DNA of 10,547 nucleotides from an uncultured Lachnospiraceae bacterium (GTDB lineage: Bacteria > Bacillota > Clostridia > Lachnospirales > Lachnospiraceae), in assembly GCA_910586955.1 (NCBI GenBank), contig CAJUMM010000088.1:1-10547 (forward strand), written 5' to 3'. The notes beneath the pieces are model-generated. The model ran no database searches. It was not told where the DNA came from and saw nothing but the letters and a program-made list of their open reading frames with translations. Within the stretch, counting starts at the first letter, position 1. Every line of letters begins with the position of its first letter. A program made the position numbers and the translations under genes. Shown here one piece after another: positions 1-5,407 of this stretch.

Positions 1-46
1 AGATTTGTGTGCGTGACTGGAGTTCAGACGTGTGCTCTTCCGATCT
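1..46 (+). other. Illumina adapter contamination (index, read-2 side)
   Basis: Positions 13-46 match the 34-base Illumina TruSeq read-2 adapter exactly, ending CTCTTCCGATCT. Positions 1-4 (agat) fit the end of the P7 primer, and 5-12 (ttgtgtgc) sit where an 8-base i7 index belongs. This is library sequence, not genome. Translated in the recA frame it gives the artefact peptide CVTGVQTCALPI. Confidence 0.98.
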
Positions 47-504
47 TGTTCGGCAATCCCGAGACCACCACAGGGGGCCGGGCACTGAAATTCTATTCCT
101 CCATCCGCCTGGATGTGCGCCGTGTGGAGACCTTGAAGCAGAGCGGAGAGATGGTGGGAAACCGCACTAAGATTAAAGTAGTAAAAAATAAGATTGCCCC
201 GCCCTTTAAGGAGGCGGAGTTTGACATTATGTTTGGAGAGGGAATCTCCAAAGAGGGAGATATTCTGGATCTGGCTGTCAATATGGGTGTGGTCAACAAG
301 AGCGGAGCCTGGTATGCCTACAACGGAGAGAAGATTGGACAGGGCCGGGAGAATGCCAAGTCCTATCTGAAGCAGAATCCGGCTGCCTGTCAGGAAATTG
401 AGGCGAAAGTAAGGGAGAGTTTCGGGCTGGGAGGCAAGGAGACAGAGGAAGGGGCCGCCGTTCCGGAACCCAAGGAGAAGAAAGGGAAGGAGTCCAAGGC
501 GTAA
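47..504 (+). CDS. recA: RecA recombinase, 3' part only (5' end lost at contig edge)
   Basis: RecA binds single-stranded DNA, exchanges strands in recombination and triggers LexA cleavage in the SOS response. The native part has 151 complete codons from TTC at 49 to TAA at 502-504. It opens in the L2 DNA-binding loop (FGNPETTTGGRALKFYSS) and continues with the conserved VVKNKIAPPFKEAEFDIMFG block and the C-terminal domain. Roughly the first 200 residues, including Walker A and B, are missing. Bases 47-48 (tg) are probably the last two bases of the conserved Met codon before FGNPE; the adapter's T turns it into a TTG Leu. The open frame continues upstream to a GTG at 7, but that part is adapter-coded. 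The tail after about position 440 is rich in Glu, Lys and Pro with mixed charge, unlike the purely acidic E. coli tail. recX follows 15 bases later, the usual recA-recX pairing. Confidence 0.97.
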
Positions 505-519
505 GCCGGGAGAAGATAG

Positions 520-1047
520 ATGAAGGAGTGGAGCAGGCATCCCGCAGCCCGGAAGCGGCAGAGAGAAGAAGAACAGGAGAAAGCGTCCAAAGAGACGGCG
601 GATCGGGGCAGACTGGCAAAGAGGGCCAAACACCGGGCCCTGTACATTCTGGAGCGGGGGGATCGGACGGAGCAGGAGCTCCGGAGTAAGCTTGGGAGAA
701 ATTATGAGCCGGAGATTGTGGAGGAAGCCATCGCTTATGTGCGGCAATATCACTACATTGACGATAAGCGCTATGCGGCCAATTATCTGGACAGCCGGGG
801 AAAGCAAAAAAGCCGCCGTCAGGTGGAACAGGAGCTTCTCTACAAGAAGGGGATTTCCAAAGATGTGCTGGAGGAGGTCTTTTCGGAGGCGGAGCCTCAG
901 GATGAACGGGAGCTGATACGCAGATGGATGGAGAAAAAGCAGTTTGTGCCCCAGACTGCCACCCAGGAAGAGCTGCGCAGATTCTATCTTTTTCTGGCCC
1001 GGAGGGGGTTTCAGAGCGAGGATATCCTCCACGAGCTTCATCCCTGA
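520..1047 (+). CDS. recX: RecX, regulator of RecA
   Basis: RecX binds RecA filaments and modulates, usually inhibits, their activity in the cytoplasm. The 175-residue product has the family's three tandem three-helix repeats: about residues 35-78 (RAKHRALYILERGDRTEQEL), 79-123 (YIDDKRYAANYLDSRG, then the KSRRQVEQELLYKKGI motif) and 127-173 (ending FYLFLARRGFQSEDILHEL). Residues 1-33 are a very basic, charged extension with no family signature. The ATG at 520 has a purine-rich GGGAGAAG just upstream at a good distance and lies 15 bases after the recA stop, so co-transcription and SOS co-regulation with recA are likely. The recA promoter is outside the window and could not be inspected for a LexA box. 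A start further inside the basic extension cannot be fully excluded. Confidence 0.93.
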   Translation: MKEWSRHPAARKRQREEEQEKASKETADRGRLAKRAKHRALYILERGDRTEQELRSKLGRNYEPEIVEEAIAYVRQYHYIDDKRYAANYLDSRGKQKSRRQVEQELLYKKGISKDVLEEVFSEAEPQDERELIRRWMEKKQFVPQTATQEELRRFYLFLARRGFQSEDILHELHP

Positions 1048-1102
1048 GGCTGTGATGAGGTAACCTATTTGTATAAAAATTGCAGGAAAAAACAATGTCT
1101 GC

Positions 1103-1131
1103 TTGACATAATGCAAAAATAAGTATAAAAT
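1103..1131 (+). promoter_or_regulatory. Sigma-A-type promoter for rny
   Basis: A perfect -35 TTGACA lies at 1103-1108. A -10 TAAAAT at 1126-1131 gives an ideal 17-base spacer; TATAAA at 1124-1129, with a 15-base spacer, overlaps it. The site lies in an AT-rich 131-base gap between recX and rny, about 48 bases before the rny start. It implies rny is transcribed independently of recA-recX. I saw no convincing terminator for recX in this gap. Confidence 0.8.
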
Positions 1132-1164
1132 TTAAATGTTGTATTTGTACAATGAAAACTAAAT

Positions 1165-1172
1165 AAGGAGGT
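1165..1172 (+). promoter_or_regulatory. Strong Shine-Dalgarno site fixing the rny GTG start
   Basis: AAGGAGGT at 1165-1172 is complementary to the 16S rRNA 3' end and sits 6 bases before GTG at 1179. This supports the non-ATG start, and the encoded protein then opens directly with its membrane anchor. Confidence 0.85.
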
Positions 1173-1178
1173 GCTCCT

Positions 1179-2720
1179 GTGCCGTTTTTTATTCCGATAA
1201 TCGTTGCACTTGTGTCGATTGCAGTTACGGCTCTTGTGACGGTCTATGTGCGTAAGACCATGATAGAGAAAAAAGTGGGAAATGCAGAGGAAAAAGCAAG
1301 AGAAATAATTGACGACGCATTGAAAGTTGCAGAACGCTCCAAGCGGGAAGCGTTGTTGGAGGCGAAGGAAGAGTCGCTGAAGACAAAGAACGAGCTGGAG
1401 AAGGAAACCAAGGAACGCAGGGCAGAGCTTCAGAGGTATGAGCGCAGAGTCTTATCCAAGGAGGAAACATTGGATAAAAAGGCCGAAGCGCTGGAACGCC
1501 GGGAAGCGAGCTATGCGGCAAAGGAGGAGAAGCTGTCAAAAAAGGCTGCAGAGCTGGAACAGCTTTCTTCAAAAAGAGTGCAGGAACTGGAACGAATCTC
1601 CGGGCTGACCTCCGAACAGGCAAAAGAATACTTATTAAAGACTGTTGAAGACGAAGTAAAACATGAGACAGCTGTGCTGGTCAAGGAGCTTGAGAGCAGA
1701 GCAAAGGAAGAGGCCGATAAAAAGGCGAAAGAATATGTAGTGACGGCGATTCAGAAGTGTGCTGCGGACCATGTGGCGGAGACGACGATTTCTGTCGTCC
1801 AGCTTCCGAATGATGAGATGAAGGGCAGGATTATCGGCCGGGAAGGGCGTAATATCCGTACCCTGGAGACTATGACCGGTATTGATTTGATCATCGATGA
1901 TACGCCGGAGGCCGTAATCTTGTCGGGCTTTGATCCCATTCGCCGGGAAGTGGCAAGGATTGCCTTGGAAAAGCTGATTGTCGATGGCCGGATTCATCCG
2001 GCTCGCATCGAGGAGATGGTTGAGAAGGCGCAGAAAGAAGTAGAAGTGATGATTCGCGAGGAAGGCGAGGCGGCGACTCTGGCAGTTGGAGTCCACGGCA
2101 TTCATCCGGAGCTGGTGAAGCTTTTGGGAAGAATGAAGTTCCGTACCAGCTACGGCCAGAACGCCTTAAAGCATTCCATCGAGGTGGCCCATCTGGCAGG
2201 ACTTCTGGCAGGTGAGATTGGCGTGGATGTGCGCATGGCCAAGAGAGCCGGGCTTTTACATGATATCGGTAAATCCATCGACCACGAGGTGGAAGGATCA
2301 CATATTCAAATTGGAGCGGATCTGTGCAGGAAGTACAAGGAATCCGCCACCGTTATCAATGCGGTAGAGTCACATCATGGGGATACGGAGCCTACGTCCT
2401 TGATTTCCTGTCTGGTACAGGCAGCAGATACCATATCGGCTGCACGTCCGGGCGCGAGACGGGAGACTTTGGAGACGTATACCAATCGCTTAAAACAGTT
2501 AGAGGATATCGCCAACGGATTTAAGGGCGTAGATAAGTCTTTTGCAATTCAGGCAGGTAGGGAGATTCGTGTCATGGTAGTTCCGGAACAGATTGACGAT
2601 TCTACTATGGTATTGCTGGCAAGGGATATTTCCAAGCAGATAGAAGCTGAGTTGGAGTATCCGGGCCAGATCAAGGTAAACGTGATCCGGGAGAGCCGGG
2701 TTACAGATTATGCAAAATAG
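1179..2720 (+). CDS. rny: Ribonuclease Y (membrane-anchored endoribonuclease)
   Basis: RNase Y is a main endonuclease starting mRNA decay in Firmicutes; it works at the inner face of the membrane as an oligomer. All family parts are present in the 513-residue product, close to the usual 510-520. An N-terminal membrane helix spans about residues 3-24 (FFIPIIVALVSIAVTALVTV). A long charged coiled coil rich in Glu, Lys and Arg runs from about 30 to 195. The KH RNA-binding domain carries GRIIGREGRN at 216-225. The metal-dependent HD domain has H332 and the H361-D362 pair in GLLHDIGKS. The conserved C-terminal part ends EYPGQIKVNVIRESRVTDYAK. Translation starts at GTG 1179 behind a strong Shine-Dalgarno site and a TTGACA promoter. 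A hairpin follows the stop by 7 bases. Assignment is secure from domain order and motifs. Confidence 0.97.
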   Translation: MPFFIPIIVALVSIAVTALVTVYVRKTMIEKKVGNAEEKAREIIDDALKVAERSKREALLEAKEESLKTKNELEKETKERRAELQRYERRVLSKEETLDKKAEALERREASYAAKEEKLSKKAAELEQLSSKRVQELERISGLTSEQAKEYLLKTVEDEVKHETAVLVKELESRAKEEADKKAKEYVVTAIQKCAADHVAETTISVVQLPNDEMKGRIIGREGRNIRTLETMTGIDLIIDDTPEAVILSGFDPIRREVARIALEKLIVDGRIHPARIEEMVEKAQKEVEVMIREEGEAATLAVGVHGIHPELVKLLGRMKFRTSYGQNALKHSIEVAHLAGLLAGEIGVDVRMAKRAGLLHDIGKSIDHEVEGSHIQIGADLCRKYKESATVINAVESHHGDTEPTSLISCLVQAADTISAARPGARRETLETYTNRLKQLEDIANGFKGVDKSFAIQAGREIRVMVVPEQIDDSTMVLLARDISKQIEAELEYPGQIKVNVIRESRVTDYAK

Positions 2721-2727
2721 AACAGTC

Positions 2728-2758
2728 AAAAGGGATGCTGCGGTGCGGCATCCCTTTT
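2728..2758 (+). terminator. Hairpin between rny and proC
   Basis: AAAAGGGATGC at 2728-2738 pairs perfectly with GCATCCCTTTT at 2748-2758. The 9-base interior can add three more pairs (one G-U) around a GGT triloop. The right arm ends in only four T before CC, so termination may be partial, letting proC be expressed by read-through. I found no clear separate proC promoter. Confidence 0.7.
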
Positions 2759-2784
2759 CCGTACACAAGAGAGGGGTGGAAAAT

Positions 2785-3582
2785 ATGGCGGAGATCGGAT
2801 TTATCGGTGCGGGAAATATGGGATATGCACTGTTAAAGGGCGTGTTAAAAGAATTTCCGGTAAGATCTATTATTTTTACGGCGAAGACGGAGGAGACCAG
2901 GCGGCGGGTGTTTCTGGAGACCCAGGTGGAATATGTCCAGTCCAATGCCGAGTGCGCCAATGACTGTAAGTATGTGATTCTGGCTGTAAAGCCCCAGTGC
3001 TATCCTTCGGTACTGAAGCAGATCCGCTATGCAGTGACGCCGGAGCATGTAGTGATTTCCCTTGCTCCGGGCGTCACCATAGAGGCCCTCAAGGAGGCCT
3101 TGGGGTCCGATCGGCGGGTGGTCCGGGCCATGCCTAATACGCCTGCCCTCATCGGGGAGGGAATGACGGGCTTAAGTTTTCACCGGGAAGAGTTTGAACC
3201 CGGGGAGATTGAGATGGTACATCGGATTTTCGGAGCAGTGGGAAAATATGAGGACGTAGAGGAGGGACTTATGAGCACCGTGATCTGTGCCAGCGGAAGT
3301 TCCCCGGCTTTCGTCTATCCTTTTATTGAGGCTTTGGCAGATGGAGCGGTTAAATACGGAATGCCCAGAGGCCAGGCCTACCGCTTTGCGGCCCAGGCGG
3401 TAGCCGGTGCGGCGAAGATGGTTCTGGAAACAGGAGAGCATCCGGCTATGCTGAAAGACCGGGTATGTTCCCCCGGAGGGACTACCATTGCCGGAGTTGC
3501 GGCTTTAGAGGATGCGGGGCTCCGGAGTGCGGTGCTGAAAGCCTGCGACGCCTGCTACAAGCGGGCGGAGGATATGGGCTGA
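2785..3582 (+). CDS. proC: Pyrroline-5-carboxylate reductase
   Basis: ProC reduces 1-pyrroline-5-carboxylate to L-proline with NAD(P)H, the last step of proline synthesis, in the cytoplasm. The 265-residue product is of normal family length. It begins MAEIGFIGAGNMGYALLKG, a Rossmann dinucleotide-binding loop of GxGxxG type. Further family marks are VILAVKPQ in mid-Rossmann, RAMPNTPALIGEGMT, the ASGSSPAFVYPFIEAL helix and the C-terminal signature CSPGGTTIAGVAALEDAGLR. I chose ATG 2785 because a GAGGGG ribosome binding site stands just before it. The open frame reaches back to an ATG at 2710, but that extension would be encoded by the rny tail and the hairpin, and it lies before the conserved N-terminus. 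The gene ends 74 bases before spoIIM with a strong terminator in the gap. Confidence 0.96.
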   Translation: MAEIGFIGAGNMGYALLKGVLKEFPVRSIIFTAKTEETRRRVFLETQVEYVQSNAECANDCKYVILAVKPQCYPSVLKQIRYAVTPEHVVISLAPGVTIEALKEALGSDRRVVRAMPNTPALIGEGMTGLSFHREEFEPGEIEMVHRIFGAVGKYEDVEEGLMSTVICASGSSPAFVYPFIEALADGAVKYGMPRGQAYRFAAQAVAGAAKMVLETGEHPAMLKDRVCSPGGTTIAGVAALEDAGLRSAVLKACDACYKRAEDMG

Positions 3583-3602
3583 CCTTCCGGGAGAAGGGAC
3601 AG

Positions 3603-3631
3603 GAATGGATTGGGAATACCTCTCATACACT
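3603..3631 (+). promoter_or_regulatory. Candidate sigma-E promoter for spoIIM
   Basis: CATACACT at 3624-3631 fits the known sigma-E -10 consensus (CATACAnT, from B. subtilis) at every defined base. Fourteen bases upstream, GAATGGA at 3603-3609 matches the looser -35 consensus (KMATATT) at its first four positions. spoIIM is a mother-cell gene of the sigma-E regulon in B. subtilis, so the location fits. The predicted transcript would start around 3638, only a few bases before the ribosome binding site. The match is by eye; the -35 is weak. Confidence 0.6.
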
Positions 3632-3656
3632 GATCAGTGTAGGGGAGGTATTTTTT
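3615..3656 (+). terminator. Rho-independent terminator after proC, overlapping the spoIIM RBS
   Basis: AATACCTC at 3615-3622 pairs with GAGGTATT at 3645-3652. A T-G wobble and a C-G pair follow, then one A/G mismatch, then the 16-base perfect palindrome TACACTGATCAGTGTA (3626-3641) closes over a GATC loop. The stem runs straight into six T (3651-3656), giving a textbook intrinsic terminator for the proC transcript. The right arm contains the spoIIM Shine-Dalgarno sequence, and ATG follows the last T directly. Confidence 0.85.
3641..3648 (+). promoter_or_regulatory. spoIIM ribosome binding site inside the terminator stem
   Basis: AGGGGAGG at 3641-3648 lies 8 bases before ATG 3657 and sets that start. 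In any transcript entering from proC it would be paired with 3619-3624 in the hairpin. A transcript begun at the candidate sigma-E promoter (about 3638) would lack the left arm and leave it free. Confidence 0.75.
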
Positions 3657-4250
3657 ATGACGAAAGGGCTTCATATCCGGGAGCGGAATCTGTTTCTGGG
3701 ACTGTTTCTCTCCGGCTTCGTAGTGGGAGTGCTTTATATCACGATATTTGGTAAAGCGGCCGTCCACAGTACTACGCTTATGAGTACTTACTTTTTTTCT
3801 AAATATAAGCGGATGGAGTTTGTGTCCGAGGAATTATTTCTATACACCTTGAAATCCCGGATGTCTGCCTTTACCGTTCTGTGGCTTACGGGACTGACCG
3901 TCTTCGGCACGGCGGCCGTCTATGCCTATGTGGCCTGGATTGGAGCAGCTCTTGGGATCACGATTACCACGGGAGCCATGAAGATGGGAGCCCAGGGGAT
4001 TCTGCTCTGTGCCGCCAGCGGCCTGCCCCATTTTGTTCTCTATGTACCGGCCTGTTACTGGCTGTTCCGGAAGATCTGTGAGATGTCCGGAAAGCGGGAA
4101 TTGAAGATGCGCCAGTGGAGCAGCAATAAGAAACTGTTTTACTCCTACCTTCTGGTCTGGCTTACAGGCGCTTTGCTCTTTTTTGCCGGCGCTTTCCTTG
4201 AAAGTTATGTAAATCCTCTGTTTTTAAAAACTTTTTTAAAAAAAATTTAA
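3657..4250 (+). CDS. spoIIM: Stage II sporulation protein M (engulfment membrane protein)
   Basis: SpoIIM is the membrane scaffold of the SpoIID-SpoIIM-SpoIIP complex, which remodels septal peptidoglycan so the mother cell membrane can engulf the forespore. The product has 197 residues, slightly shorter than the roughly 214 of B. subtilis. It is a polytopic membrane protein: hydrophobic segments lie at about 12-31 (FLGLFLSGFVVGVLYITIFG), 71-91, 92-105, 111-137 and 161-182, with a short basic N-terminus (MTKGLHIRERN). The start at 3657 is set by AGGGGAGG; the open frame reaches upstream into proC, but that part is not family sequence. The xerD neighbour supports the call, since spoIIM and xerD lie close together in many Firmicutes. 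Its presence implies a spore-former. The last codons and stop are part of an AT-rich hairpin. Identification rests on length, topology and context, with good overall resemblance. Confidence 0.92.
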   Translation: MTKGLHIRERNLFLGLFLSGFVVGVLYITIFGKAAVHSTTLMSTYFFSKYKRMEFVSEELFLYTLKSRMSAFTVLWLTGLTVFGTAAVYAYVAWIGAALGITITTGAMKMGAQGILLCAASGLPHFVLYVPACYWLFRKICEMSGKRELKMRQWSSNKKLFYSYLLVWLTGALLFFAGAFLESYVNPLFLKTFLKKI

Positions 4251-4260
4251 AAAAGTTTTT
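4226..4260 (+). terminator. AT-rich perfect hairpin overlapping the spoIIM stop codon
   Basis: AAAAACTTTTTTAAA (4226-4240) and TTTAAAAAAGTTTTT (4246-4260) form a 15-base-pair perfect stem with a five-A loop, containing just one G-C pair. The right arm ends in five T. The stop TAA of spoIIM (4248-4250) lies inside the right arm. It could terminate on either strand, but the low GC makes its strength doubtful. Confidence 0.5.
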
Positions 4261-4299
4261 CGGCTGGAAAACAAGATTTGGTGGTTGTCGAAAAAAGGG

Positions 4300-4340
4300 A
4301 AGGCCAGATGTTGTAGAAAGCCTGTCAGGCCTTGGTTTTT
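4300..4340 (+). terminator. Possible second terminator between spoIIM and xerD
   Basis: AAGGCC at 4300-4305 can pair with GGCCTT at 4328-4333. Alternatively GCCTG-type pairing around CCTGTCAGG (4321-4329) forms a small compact hairpin. Both are followed by GGTTTTT at 4334-4340 and a further T run at 4346-4350. It is a plausible backup terminator for spoIIM, weaker evidence than the proC one. Confidence 0.4.
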
Positions 4341-4365
4341 CTGGGTTTTTCACGAAAAAAGATCA

Positions 4366-4394
4366 TTGCTTTTCTTGATTTTTGTTACTATAAT
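4366..4394 (+). promoter_or_regulatory. Promoter for xerD
   Basis: A perfect TATAAT -10 lies at 4389-4394 in an AT-rich stretch. The best-spaced -35 is TTGCTT at 4366-4371 (17-base spacer), matching TTGACA at only its first three bases. The xerD start is 59 bases downstream, so xerD is probably transcribed apart from spoIIM in vegetative cells. Confidence 0.65.
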
Positions 4395-4453
4395 ATTAAA
4401 CATAACGGGTGTTGTGGGTATATTTTTGTAACAATTTGAGGGGCAATACGTAT

Positions 4454-5326
4454 ATGGAACAAGAGATTAAGAGCTTTGTGTCCTATTTACATAATGTGAA
4501 AAAGACATCCAAAAACACAGAGCTGTCGTATCAGAGGGATTTGGTAAAGATGATGCACTTTCTGGAGGAGCAGAAAGTGGAGTGTGTCAAGGATGTGACG
4601 GAGACGAACCTGAATTCCTACATTTTGGATCTGGAAAAAAAGGGAATGGCGGCGTCTACGGTTTCCCGCAATGTGGCGTCTATGAAGGCTTTTTACCTCT
4701 ATCTGTTAAAGAGCGGAGAGGTGGAGACAGATCCGGCAGAACATCTGAAAGCTCCCAAGGTGGAGAAAAAGATTCCGGATATTCTATCTGTGGCGGATAT
4801 CAATAAGCTTTTGGAGCAGCCGGGGGATCGGACGTCCAAAGGGCTCCGGGACCGGGCCATGCTGGAGCTTCTCTATGCAACGGGGATCCGGGTAACGGAG
4901 CTGATATCCCTGAAGGTGGGAGATATCAACCGGAAGATGGATTACATTGTGTGCCGGGACCGGAACCGGGAGCGGGTGATTCCCTTCGGTGCCAAAGCCA
5001 AGGAGGCTTTGGACAACTATTTGGGAAACGCAAGGCAGGAGCTTATCGGCAATAAGGAGTGTGAGATGCTGTTCCCCAACTGTTCCGGGGAGAGCATGAG
5101 CCGCCAGGGCTTCTGGAAGCTTTTGAAGCAGTATGTGAAGCAGGCAGGAATCCAGATGGAGATTACGCCCCATACTCTGCGCCATTCTTTTGCAGCCCAT
5201 CTGGTGGATAACGGTGCGGATCTGCATGTGGTCCAGGAGATGCTGGGGCATTCGGACATCTCCACCACTATGATGTATGCGGTGCGTACCCGGGAAGTGT
5301 ATGCAAAGGCTCATCCCAGGGGGTAA
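4454..5326 (+). CDS. xerD: Tyrosine recombinase XerD-like
   Basis: XerD acts with XerC at dif to resolve chromosome dimers. The 290-residue product has an N-terminal SAM-like DNA-binding domain (about 1-90, MEQEIKSFVSYL...) and a C-terminal catalytic domain (about 105-290). The active-site series is R146 (ATGIRVTEL), H240 and R243 (HTLRHSFAAHL), H266 (LGHSDISTT) and the nucleophile Y275; the ending VYAKAHPRG is typical of XerD. Two oddities stand out. The beta-hairpin Lys expected in the GKGNKER motif (K172 in E. coli) is R172 here, in CRDRNRERVIP. The segment between Y275 and the end is four residues shorter than usual, lacking the YTHV form. ATG 4454 is chosen over an upstream in-frame ATG at 4409 because MEQEIKSF matches the family start and GAGGGG (4438-4443) precedes it. 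A paralogous recombinase is possible but the context favours XerD. Confidence 0.92.
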   Translation: MEQEIKSFVSYLHNVKKTSKNTELSYQRDLVKMMHFLEEQKVECVKDVTETNLNSYILDLEKKGMAASTVSRNVASMKAFYLYLLKSGEVETDPAEHLKAPKVEKKIPDILSVADINKLLEQPGDRTSKGLRDRAMLELLYATGIRVTELISLKVGDINRKMDYIVCRDRNRERVIPFGAKAKEALDNYLGNARQELIGNKECEMLFPNCSGESMSRQGFWKLLKQYVKQAGIQMEITPHTLRHSFAAHLVDNGADLHVVQEMLGHSDISTTMMYAVRTREVYAKAHPRG

Positions 5327-5373
5327 GAAGGGAACCGGGACAGAGGCCGGAATTTAAAATGGATTGGAGATAG

Positions 5374-5407
5374 AAACAGCCCTCATCAAAGATGAAGGCT
5401 GTTTTAT
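5374..5407. terminator. Shared terminator between convergent xerD and histidine kinase genes
   Basis: AAACAGCC (5374-5381) pairs with GGCTGTTT (5397-5404). One C/A mismatch follows, then CTCATC-side pairing of five bases (5383-5387 with 5391-5395) around an AAA loop. On the plus strand the stem is followed by TTTTATTTATT, ideal for xerD. On the minus strand it starts just past the kinase stop and is followed by TTTCTATC, so it may serve both. Confidence 0.85.

Noticed and set aside
7..46. An upstream GTG start giving a 165-residue protein that includes CVTGVQTCALPI
   Set aside because: These residues are coded by Illumina adapter; RecA similarity begins right after the adapter end at 46.
2710..2784. 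A 25-residue N-terminal extension of ProC from ATG 2710
   Set aside because: It is coded by the end of rny and the hairpin, and the conserved GFIGAGNMG motif follows ATG 2785 with its own ribosome binding site.
3465..3656. A 64-residue N-terminal extension of SpoIIM reaching into proC
   Set aside because: It overlaps ProC's conserved C-terminus in another frame and the terminator; ATG 3657 has a good ribosome binding site and matches family length.
4784..5314. A 176-codon minus-strand open frame opposite xerD
   Set aside because: It is His- and Leu-rich shadow coding from a conserved recombinase, with no support of its own.
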